Assembly (NCBI GenBank): GCA_032433765.1
Contig: JAVIAB010000051.1
Coordinates: forward strand, 153,025,921-153,089,920
Length of the DNA stretch: 64,000 nt
DNA from: Megaustenia siamemsis
Lineage: Eukaryota > Mollusca > Gastropoda > Stylommatophora > Ariophantidae
Direction of reading: 5' to 3'
Shown piece after piece: positions 55,309 through 64,000 of this stretch. Within the stretch, counting starts at the first letter, position 1. Each line of letters opens with the position of its first letter. The notes below the pieces were generated by a model. The model was not told the origin of the DNA, did no database searches, and saw only the letters and a program-made list of their open reading frames with translations. The position numbers were made by a program, and so were the translations under genes.

Positions 55309-55382
55309 TACTTCACGTGTGGTCTCTTCTTGTCTTGCATTTTTTTTTGTTTTAAACGGGTCTCTTGTCGTTTTTCTAGGCT

Positions 55383-56935
55383 ATTGACAAAGATCATCAC
55401 AAAGTCACATATATATTTTCTCTGATGACTCAATATTGACAAAGATCTTCACAAAGTCACATACATATTTTCTCTGATGACTCAATAATGACAAAGATCT
55501 TCACAAAGTCACATACATATTTTCTCTGATGACTCAATATTTACAAAGATCTTCACAAAGTCAGATAAATATTTTCTCTGATGACTCAATAATGACAAAG
55601 ATCTTCACAAAGTCACATACACATTATCTCTGATGACTCAATATTGACAAAGATCTTCACAAAGTCACATACATATTTTCTCTGATGACTCAATATTGAC
55701 AAAGATCCTCACAAAGTCACATACATATTTTCTCTGATGACTCAATAATGACAAAGATCTTCACAAAGTCACATACATATTTTCTCTGATGACTCAATAT
55801 TTACAAAGATCTTCACAAAGTCAGATAAATATTTTCTCTGATGACTCAATAATGACAAAGATCTTCACAAAGTCAGATAAATATTTTCTCTGATGACTCA
55901 ATATTGACAAAGATCTTCACAAAGTCACATACATATTTTCTCTGATGACTCAATATTTACAAAGATCTTCACAAAGTCACATACATATTTTCTCTGATGA
56001 CTCAATAATGACAAAGATCTTCAGAAAGTCACATACATATTTTCTCTGATGACTCAATATTTACAAAGATCTTCACAAAGTCAGATAAATATTTTCTCTG
56101 ATGACTCAATAATGACAAAGATCTTCACAAAGTCACATACATATTTTCTCTGATGACTCAATATTGACAAAGATCTTCACAAAGTCACATACATATTTTC
56201 TCCGATGACTCAATATTGACAAAGATCCTCACAAAGTCACATACATATTTTCTCTGATGACTCAATAATGACAAAGATCTTCACAAAGTCACATACATAT
56301 TTTCTCTGATGACTCAATATTTACAAAGATATTCACAAAGTCAGATAAATATTTTCTCTGATGACTCAATAATGACAAAGATCTTCACAAAGTCACATAC
56401 ATATTTTCTCTGATGACTCAATATTGACAAAGATCTTCACAAAGTCACATACATATTTTCTCTGATGACTCAATAATGACAAAGATCTTCACAAAGTCAC
56501 ATACATATTTTCTCTGATGACTCAATATTGACAAAGATCTTCACAAAGTCACATACATATTTTCTCTGATGACTCAATATTGACAAAGATCTTCACAAAG
56601 TCACATACATATTTCCTCTGATGACTCAATATTGACAAAGATCTTCACAAAGTCACATACATATTTTCTCTGATGACTCAATATTTACAAAGATCTTCAC
56701 AAAGTCACATACATATTTTCTCTGATGACTCAATATTGACAAAGATCTTCACAAAGTCACATACATATTTTCTCTGATGACTCAATATTGACAAAGATCT
56801 TCACAAAGTCACATACATATTTTCTCTGATGACTCAATATTGACAAAGATCTTCACAAAGTCACATACATATTTTCTCTGATGACTCAATATTGACAAAG
56901 ATCTTCACAAATTCAGATAAATATTTTATGTTGAC
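55383..56935. repeat. Minisatellite, 52-bp unit, 30 copies, with higher-order repeat
   Basis: The unit is ATTGACAAAGATCTTCACAA, AGTCACATACATATTTTCTC, TGATGACTCAAT. Units start ATTGAC, AATGAC or ATTTAC; the last type often carries CAGATAAAT instead of CACATACAT. Units 1-20 follow a five-unit pattern (see findings). One diverged unit lies left of LINE-E. No coding frame. Confidence 0.97.
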
Positions 56936-56939
56936 TCAG

Positions 56940-57305
56940 TAGTGACAAAGATCCTCACAGAGTCACGTAGAATAATGGAGAATATGAATAAAGTGATTTA
57001 GTTAAAACCCAAAAATCGAGAAATTAAAACAAATTCTCCGATAGACAAACTGAACAACCCAGCTGTTGATACTAGTCACTGGCTCACGGGGATAGGAAAG
57101 ATGATAGCAACAAGGAAAAATGTCGTCACATGCCAAGAATCAGAATGACAAACTTACATTTATCCACTATGGTTTAATGTGGGACGACATTTGTCGAGGT
57201 AAGTAAGAATGTTTGAAGAAATTGAAAAAAAAATAGAACACTCAATGAGGAGAGCCATATATTGAGTTAGTACAATAAGATAAAATGTATACACTGAGCA
57301 AATCT
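56940..57305. other. Gene-free sequence
   Basis: AT-rich; no feature recognised. Confidence 0.4.
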
Positions 57306-57309
57306 GTAA

Positions 57310-57590
57310 AAAAAACATCACAGAGAAGCCTGGCCTAAATATTAATGGAAAGATAATCAATAACCTAAGATACGCTGATGATACTGTACTACTAGCATAA
57401 AATCCTAAAGATCTACAACAATTCCTTAATGAAATAAACATGACAAGCAAAATATATGGACTAGATATGAATATCAAAAGGACTAAAATTATGATCATAA
57501 ACAAAGAACATTCTCAAGACTTACAATTAAATATCAAAGTTGAAGGAATACATCTGGAGACAGTTCAGAGCTACAACTACCATAATTTTA
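57310..57590 (+). mobile_element. LINE-B9, RT palm fragment
   Basis: One plus-strand frame gives NINGKIINNLRYADDTVLLA, a stop, then NPKDLQQFLNEINMTSKIYG and MNIKRTKIMIINKEH, the palm with an intact YADD box and the segment after it. This is the part of LINE-B lying upstream of LINE-B5, though the two do not overlap, so the assignment is inferred from typical order. Truncated at both ends; it meets LINE-C9 head to tail at 57600-57700. Confidence 0.6.
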
Positions 57591-57699
57591 CTATACTATA
57601 TTTTTTTAACTATACATAATTTTATTTATATTATGACCTCCAATTGTTATTCCAGGCATGCCCCTTATAAATATTAAAATAATCTTACTATAAATATTA

Positions 57700-58435
57700 A
57701 ACAAATCTGGTGACAGCACACAACCTTGTCTAACACCCTGTTTTATTGTTGAAACATTCCCAATTGGTTTCCAGTTCTTATGGTCGCTGTTTGTTGCCAG
57801 TACATGTTCTTTATTATTCTTAGATCTTTGCTGTCTACATTTATGCTTTCTAAAATTTTGATTATTTCTTGGTGCTTTACTTTGTCAAATGCCTTGGTGT
57901 AATCTATGAAACATCGGTATAGATCTGTTTTCACCTCTATGGCCCTTTCTACTAAAGATATTATGATATAAATGGCATTGCTTTTTCCTTTATCTCTAAC
58001 AAAACCACACTGTTCATCGCTAATTTCTGGACTGATTTTGTTTCGCACTCTTCGCATGATGATTCTTAGTAATATCTAAGTCATATGACTCATAAGGCTT
58101 ATTGTGCGATGATCATCGCATTCAATCGCACCCGATTTCTTTGGTAGGGCTATGAATATTGATTTGAGCATGTCGTCCGGTATATATCCGCTGTTGTAGA
58201 TATCATTCAATTTTTTTGTTATTATTTCTATTCCAAAATCACCCATGGCTTCAATCTTTTCTTTAGATTTATTATCTGGTCCAGGAGCTTTTCCTGCTTT
58301 CATATTGCGCAAGGCGTCTTCCACTTCTTCTCTGAGTATTTCTGGTCCTTCTTCATTATCCTTAATATTTACTTCCGTTCGTTCATCATTATAAAGATCT
58401 TTAATATATTTATTTACATCAGAAGTTATGAAAAA
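57700..58435 (-). mobile_element. LINE-C9, N-terminal RT fragment
   Basis: The minus frames 58324-58076 (MKAGKAPGPDNKSKEKIEAM, IFIALPKKSGAIECDDHRTI, SLMSHMT) and 58057-57743 (MRRVRNKISPEISDEQCGFV, CFIDYTKAFDKVKHQEIIKI) carry the RT fingers and an intact motif A with Asp. These are better preserved than in LINE-C8. The motif-B part follows at 57740-57720 in another frame (NRVLDKVVCCH region) and the copy then stops. No 3' end. Confidence 0.85.
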
Positions 58436-58439
58436 AAAA

Positions 58440-59255
58440 TGGTTTCAATGTTAATTAAATTCTCTTACAGTTTTGTTCAAGTTATTTTATTTTGTATATA
58501 AAGACACAGAGTAGTTTGGCAGTGACAGACCACACACATTCATTTATCAGCAAACACATCATAGGAAGAGACTTCCAAACCTGACCAGCATCTCCCATAC
58601 CTCAGACTGGTTCACCGACAGGCATGGACAGAGCCACCTTCAATCTTTCGGACAGCAGACACGTGGGCAAAGTCAACAAGAATTTCTCGATATCGAATAC
58701 AAACAACTTTAATATGAATCGCTCAGTCTGGTCAAGTGGCCGTCTATTAATTCTGTTCTAAACTAGGGATCTGGGCGACAGCCCGAGGGATGATCACCAC
58801 CAGGTTCTAACAGAACTATATTGTGAGTCTGTAGCAGTGTTTAAAAGTCTTGTCATACATCTCGACTTGCCAGGTCGACTGCCGGTCCTAGAGTGTCCCT
58901 CTCCTCTCTCCGAACTCTCTCTTCTACCTTTTCAAAATTCCCCCCAGTCCGGGACTATTGTATTCCTATTGTTCCATTGGTAGCCGTTAAGCTGAACGTG
59001 ATACTGATTGGTCAGTTCAAGTTATCTTCTATAAATTCCCGCGGATTAATCTTCAGGCTCTAAGGCCTGGGAAGGGCAAACAATTGCCGCGCTTCAATGA
59101 CTTCTAATTGGACTGTATGGTTAGGCACTCTCTACCCTATTACAGTAGTGTTCTTTTCAGTCGGCACTTCATAAATTCTTGTCACCATCGGCACTACTTC
59201 TAATGTTTCAATAAAAAGATAGAACGTTATCTCATTTCTCGTTCTTTTTTTGCCA
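58440..59255. other. Gene-free region, possibly LTR-like
   Basis: A less AT-rich segment (58780-59110) holds CTATAAATTCCCGC, resembling a TATA box, and pyrimidine-rich tracts. There is no protein and no flanking repeat that would prove a solo LTR. Confidence 0.3.
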
Positions 59256-59261
59256 TGAGAA

Positions 59262-59590
59262 GGTCAGGTAAAGTACGAGACTTGAACCGGCGTCTTAGCA
59301 CGCAAGTTTCCACCCATATGTTCTCGACTTCCTATTTAGACTTCTTCGGAGACTTCTGGATAGTGTCGTTTCAAGCATCGAAACTCGCGATGCTAGGCGG
59401 CATTCTTCACCTTCCCTGAGTACTACCCTGGTACCCATTTCTACCAACGGCTGGGTCGACCGCAGGCGTAATTTTTTCCAACCACGAGTACAACTCACAT
59501 TGCTTCCAGAGGAAACCAACCACGCATTGTCCGAACGTCGGTAGTTAGTGCGTTGATTTTTTCCAACTAAGCTACCGAGGCCATAAACCA
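59262..59590 (-). mobile_element. SINE family S2, copy b
   Basis: The minus strand starts GGCCTCGGTAGCTTAGTTGG (box-A-like TAGCTTAGTTGG), continues CTACCGACGTTCGGACAA, then GACCCAGCCGTTGGTAGAAA, AAACGACACTATCCAGAAGT, and ends CAAGTCTCGTACTTTACC. The head is single, unlike copy a. No target duplication could be defined. Confidence 0.8.
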
Positions 59591-59753
59591 TAGACAACGG
59601 GGAGGTAATTTGTTGAAATGGCATAATTAGTTCTCATACACAATGCTAGTTCGATGATGCCGTTTTATAGTTGCAGTAATTTTGACCTCCATAGACACTG
59701 AAGTCTATTTATTAGTCACAGCTTGAGTTATTTGAACTGTATCACGGCTATAC

Positions 59754-59829
59754 GATGCACTGTAAATAGAAGATTATGGAGGAACATGATCGCCTACGCC
59801 AACCGGCATGGTACATGATGATGATGATG
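59754..59829 (+). mobile_element. LINE-C10, 76-bp 3' stub with target-site duplication
   Basis: GATGCACTGTAAATAGAAGA through GGCATGGTACATGATGATG is only the last 76 bases of LINE-C. ATCACGGCTATAC flanks it at 59741-59753 and 59830-59842. It defines the LINE-C 3' terminus exactly: a short ATG repeat. Confidence 0.85.
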
Positions 59830-59830
59830 A

Positions 59831-60590
59831 TCACGGCTATACTAGGGAATACGGCGGCTGGTTGTACACTGACATTGAACTGTATCACGGCTATACTAGG
59901 GAATACGGCGGCTGGTTGTACACTGATATTGAACTGTATCACGGCTATACTAGGGAATACGACGGCTGGTTGTACACTGACATTGAACTATATCACGGTT
60001 ATACTAGGGAATACGGTGGCTGGTTGTACACTGACATTGAACTATATCACGGTTATACTAGGGAATACGACGGCTGGTTGTACACTGACATTGAACTGTA
60101 TCACGGCTATACTAGGGAATACGGCGGCTGGTTGTACACTGACATTGAACTGTATCACGGCTATACTAGGGAATACGGCGGCTGGTTGTACACTGACATT
60201 GAACTGTATCACGGCTATACTAGGGAATACGGCGGCTGGTTGTACACTGATATTGAACTGTATCACGGCTATACTAGGGAATACGACGGCTGGTTGTACA
60301 CTGACATTGAACTATATCACGGTTATACTAGGGAATACGGTGGCTGGTTGTACACTGACATTGAACTATATCACGGTTATACTAGGGAATACGACGGCTG
60401 GTTGTACACTGACATTGAACTATATCACGGTTATACTAGGGAATACGACGGCTGGTTGTACACTGACATTGAACTATATCACGGTTATACTAGGGAATAC
60501 GACGGCTGGTTGTACACTGACATTGAACTATATCACGGTTATACTAGGGAATACGGTGGCTGGTTGTACACTGACATTGAACTCATTGAG
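59831..60590. repeat. Minisatellite, 54-bp unit, 14 copies
   Basis: The unit is TATCACGGCTATACTAGGGA, ATACGGCGGCTGGTTGTACA, CTGACATTGAACTG. Two alleles (CTGTATCACGGC and CTATATCACGGT) alternate in blocks. At 18 codons per unit, frames of up to 313 codons stay open; these are artefacts. The single-copy founder is the D2 sequence near 42765. Confidence 0.97.
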
Positions 60591-60699
60591 CTGGAATGTG
60601 ATTGTGTTACGTATTGTGATACAATATTACTGGAATCGTGGCCTCCGTTTGCCTCCTCTGAATATCCACCGGTGCAGTAGGTTCAACAATTGTATCTCT

Positions 60700-61100
60700 C
60701 TATCGGGGATGAAATAAAATCTCATACCCAAACATCTCGTGGCGACTGCACTGGACAAGCAGCCTTTATACCGTGGTCTTATAAGCCTCCACGGCAGATT
60801 CCAAGGCCAAAAGCACGGGCATAAAAAAATGTTAACGATGCCATTAGAGCACTTTGTTATATGTCCTGATGCTCGGGAACGCAGGGAAGCTGCTAGCCCT
60901 ACTGTCTGACACAGCCAATGTTCCAAGTTATGATAAAACTAAAAGATAAATGGCGCCTTTCAGAATCGATCACCCGGCAACCAAAACTCCATAACAAAAG
61001 CATCTTCTTCGGAAAGTCGACAATCAACACATACGTGTTCTCACTGAAGCTGACACTTCAGAACCTGTGACATCATCAACAACCGTGGTTGTCTTCATTA
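60700..61100. other. Gene-free sequence
   Basis: No coding or repeat feature recognised. Confidence 0.4.
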
Positions 61101-61104
61101 ACAT

Positions 61105-62815
61105 CAGAATCAATTCTCTCAGAGAATCTTCTCTGGGTAATCTTCATCGACAAAACCAGAATCAATTCTCTCAGAGAATCTTCTCTGAGTAATCTTCATC
61201 AACAAAACCAGAATCAATTCTCTCAGAGAATCTTCTCTAAGTAATCTTCATCAACAAAACCAGAATCAATTCTCTCAGTGAATCTTCTCTGTGTAATCTT
61301 CATCAACAAAACCAGAATCAATTCTCTCAGAGAATCTTCTCTGGGTAATCTTCATCAACAAAACCAGAATCAATTCTCTCAGAGAATCTTCTCTGTGTAA
61401 TCTTCATCAACAAAACCAGAATCAATTCTCTCAGAGAATCTTCTCTGTGTAATCTTCATCAACAAAACCAGAATTAATTCTCTCAGAGAATCTTCTCTGT
61501 GTAATCTTCATCAACAAAGCCAGAATTAATTCTCTCAGAGAATCTTCTCTGTGTAATCTTCATCAACAAAACCAGAATTAATTCTCTCAGAGAATCTTCT
61601 CTGTGTAATCTTCATCAACAAAACCAGAATTAATTCTCTCAGAGCATCTTCTCTGTGTAATCTTCATCAACAAAACCAGAATTAATTCTCTCAGAGCATC
61701 TTCTCTGTGTAATCTTCATCAACAAAACCAGAATTAATTCTCTCGGAGAATCTTCTCTGTGTAATCTTCATCAACAAAACCAGAATCAATTCTCTCAGAG
61801 AATCTTCTCTGTGTAATCTTCATCAACAAAACCAGAATTAATTCTCTCAGAGAATCTTCTCTGTGTAAACTTCATCAACAAAACCAGAATTAATTCTCTC
61901 AGAGAATCTTCTCTGTGTAATCTTCATAACCAAAACCAGAATTGATTCTCTCAGAGAATCTTCTCTGGGTAATCTTCATAACCAAAACCAGAATCAATTC
62001 TCTCAGAGAATCTTCTCTGTGTAATCTTCATCAACAAAACCAGAATTAATTCTCTCAGAGAATCTTCTGTGTGTAATCTTCATAACCAAAACCAGAATCA
62101 ATTCTCTCAGAGAATCTTCTCTGGGTAATCTTCATCAACAAAACCCGAATCAATTCTCTCAGAGAATCTTCTCTGTGTAATCTTCATCAACAAAGCCAGA
62201 ATTAATTCTCTCAGAGAATCTTCTCTGGGTAATCTTCATCAACAAAGCCAGAATTAATTCTCTCAGAGAATCTTCTCTGGGTAATCTTCATCAACAAAGC
62301 CAGAATTAATTCTCTCAGAGAATCTTCTCTGGGTAATCTTCATCAACAAAACCAGAATCAATTCTCTCAGAGAATCTTCTCTGTGTAATCTTCATCAACA
62401 AAACCAGAATTAATTCTCTCAGAGAATCTTCTCTGGGTAGTCTTCATCAACAAAACCAGAATCAATTCTCTCAGAGAATCTTCTCTGTGTAATCTTCATC
62501 AACATAACCAGAATTAATTCTCTCAGAGAATCTTCTCTGTGTAATCTTTATCAACAAAACCAGAATCAATTCTCTCAGAGAATCTTCTCTGTGTAATCTT
62601 CATCAACAAAACCAGAATCAATTCTCTCAGAGAATGTTGCCTGGGTTGTCTTCATCAACAAAGTCAGAATCAATTCTCTCAGAGAATGTTGCCTGGGTTG
62701 TCTTCATCAACAAAGTCAGAATCAATTCTCTCAGAGAATGTTGCCTGGGTTGTCTTCATCAACAAAACCCGAATCAATTCTCTCAGAGAATGTTGATTGG
62801 GTAGCCTTGGCCAAC
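61105..62815. repeat. Minisatellite, 52-bp unit, about 33 copies, hairpin-bearing
   Basis: The unit is CAAAACCAGAATCAATTCTC, TCAGAGAATCTTCTCTGTGT, AATCTTCATCAA. Each unit contains ATTCTCT-C-AGAGAAT, a 7-bp perfect stem with a one-base centre, and a nearby TTCTCT that can pair alternatively. The last four units (62630-62800) form a separate subtype with GAATGTTGCCTGGGTTGTC. It is unrelated to the 52-bp array at 55.4 kb. Confidence 0.97.
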
Positions 62816-62819
62816 ACAG

Positions 62820-63340
62820 ATGAACAAACATAATTCACATCCCTCAAGAGGTAACTACTGAACTATCCTTAGTTACTTTTCCACAAGAACTCAACACAAA
62901 ACTCATCTTGTTCTTTAGTCTCCATTACCCGACCTCCAGATCCACTAGAACAAACAAGTAAAGACACCGTCACCATTTCCAAATTCTGTTTATTAAAATT
63001 GTTCCATCAAGGCTCATAAAGTTGATGTCGGAGTATCCCAAATATTAAATTACATGAGACAATATGTTGCAGTTATTGCTCATAGTGATGTTACCATGAC
63101 TGGAGAACAAATGTTGTTTTACAGACTAACAAAACACGGCTGGGACAGTTCTCACTGGAAGTCAGTCAACACCCAACGCTGAGTAATTGAAGTGACTTAA
63201 GTGTGCCTTGTGATACGGCCAGTTCATCGGGGGAGACTGAAACAATATAAGAAGGGGATGTGAGTGGAAGATGCAGGACGGGTAGAGAAAGGAAGTTGGG
63301 AAAACGATACAAAAGGTGAAACGGTTTAGGTTTTGTGGGC
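62820..63340. other. Gene-free sequence
   Basis: No feature recognised before the terminal VNTR. Confidence 0.4.
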
Positions 63341-63342
63341 TT

Positions 63343-64000
63343 GTAGGAGGTTAGTGAGAGAAATAGTGCCTGCTGGGTACCAATGTTTGTGGTGTAAAGA
63401 GTGCTGTTGAGTGAGTGAGTGAGAAGTGAGTGAGTGAGTGCAGGAGGTTAGTGAGAGAAGTAGTGCCTGCTGGGTACCAATGTTTGTGGTGTAAAGAGTG
63501 ATGTTGAGTGAGTGAGTGAGTGAGTGAGTGAGTGAGTGAATGAGTGTAGGAGGTTAGTGAGAGAAGTAGTGCCTGCTGGGTATCAATGTTTGTGGTGTAA
63601 AGAGTGCTGTTGAGTGAGTGAGTGAGTGAGTGAGTGAGTGTAGGAGGTTAGTGAGAGAAGTAGTGCCTGCTGGGTACCAATGTTTGTGGTGTAAAGAGTG
63701 CTGTTGAGTGAGTGAGTGAGTGAGTGAGTGTAGGAGGTTAGTGAGAGAAGTAGTGCCTGCTGGGTACCAATGTTTGTGGTGTAAAGAGTGCTGTTGAGTG
63801 AGTGAGTGAGTGAGTGAGTGAGTGAGTGTAGGAGGTTAGTGAGAGAAGTAGTGCCTGCTGGGTATCAATGTTTGTGGTGTAAAGAGTGCTGTTGAGTGAG
63901 TGAGTGAGTGAGTGAGTGAGTGAGTGAGGGAGTGAGTGTAGGAGGTTAGTGAGAGAAGTAGTGCCTGCTGGGTATCAATGTTTGTGGTGTAAAGAGTGCT
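63343..64000. repeat. Compound VNTR: 66-bp core plus variable GAGT run
   Basis: Seven cores (starting TAGGAGGTTAGTGAGAGAAG at 63343, 63441, 63547, 63641, 63731, 63829, 63939) each end in GTAAAGAGTGCTGTT and are followed by a GAGT run. Spacings are 98, 106, 94, 90, 98 and 110, differing by multiples of four. The array continues past the window end. Confidence 0.95.

Larger units (their letters stand above)
52913..55382 (-). mobile_element. LINE-E, RT plus RNase H retrotransposon
   Basis: A 2.47 kb minus-strand element flanked by ATTGACAAAGATC at 52900-52912 and 55383-55395. Its 3' end is AACGAAAGATAGATAGAT, a short GATA tail. It encodes RT (to 53797) and then RNase H with a Cys/His tail (to 52943), the domain order of I-superfamily LINEs (I, Nimb, Ingi and relatives). 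The endonuclease and 5' end are missing. Damage is light: one nonsense codon (54940-54942) and frame shifts near 53800 and around 54811-54939 or nearby. The target lies within a unit of the 52-bp minisatellite. Confidence 0.9.
59600..60690. repeat. Dispersed repeat D2, copy 2
   Basis: The flanks (59600-59753 and 60590-60680) match 42335-42900: GATGCCGTTTTATAGTTGC, TTATTTATTAGTCACAGC, then GAATCGTGGCCTCCGTTTGC and CTCTGAATATCCACCGG. Inside are a LINE-C end and the 54-bp array, both absent from copy 1. Confidence 0.65.

Noticed and set aside
58780..59110. Solo LTR
   Set aside because: A TATA-like box alone is not enough; I found no target duplication, no TG...CA ends I could fix, and no second copy.
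59776..60717. Frames of 290-313 codons with 18-residue repeats
   Set aside because: The 54-bp unit is a multiple of three and lacks stops in two frames, so length is automatic. The founder is non-coding repeat D2.

Overview
This is a eukaryotic, almost certainly animal, non-genic window. It has no operons, no long intact host genes, many 5'-truncated LINE copies with target-site duplications, several tRNA-derived SINE families, one dead mariner, and about 17 kb (my sum of the intervals) of minisatellite arrays. The LINE proteins resemble reverse transcriptases common in molluscs and other lophotrochozoans, so an AT-rich gastropod-like genome is my guess; species and phylum are inference.

Mobile elements. 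I group the LINE copies by homology inside the window. LINE-A (945-2283, 4181-4737) has an FADD-type RT and a terminal Cys/His motif. LINE-B and LINE-C are the most abundant; both end in an ATG/GAT microsatellite tail. LINE-D (18080-19960, 22785-23275, probably 29420-30130) is on the minus strand. LINE-E (52913-55382, minus) is the longest, with RT plus RNase H. LINE-F (24432-25330, 37650-37990) survives only as RNase H and C-terminal fragments. SINE S1 has five copies, S2 two, S3 three or more loci, and S4 is a possible single copy. A mariner (DD34D) lies at 14579-15868. Two unclassified dispersed repeats (D1, D2) and a repeat with a hammerhead-like core recur.

Layout. 0-9 kb: LINE-A/B/C copies, including LINE-A nested in LINE-C. 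9.1-9.6 kb: a SINE and the only stretch that looks like a host exon. 9.7-11.7 kb: 44-bp minisatellite. 12-18 kb: SINEs, mariner, 39-bp array, foldback. 18-25 kb: LINE-D, composite SINE, 55-bp and 23-bp arrays, RNase H fragment. 25-32 kb: SINE S2, LINE-B/C copies, a 17-bp array and a long ATG array grown inside one LINE-C copy, and a 58-bp array split by a LINE. 33.5-36 kb: three successive minisatellites. 37-50 kb: SINEs, LINE remnants and 87-, 32-, 24-, 38-, 39/40- and 23-bp arrays. 50-57 kb: LINE-C8, LINE-E inserted in a 52-bp array with 5-unit higher-order structure. 57-64 kb: LINE remnants, S2, D2 with a 54-bp array, a second 52-bp array and a GAGT-bearing VNTR that runs off the end.

Main theme: many unrelated minisatellites of 17-60 bp sit side by side, and for at least five the founder unit is a recognisable piece of a transposable element or dispersed repeat. 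Most long reading frames here are products of repeats whose unit length or stop-free composition keeps frames open; they are not genes.
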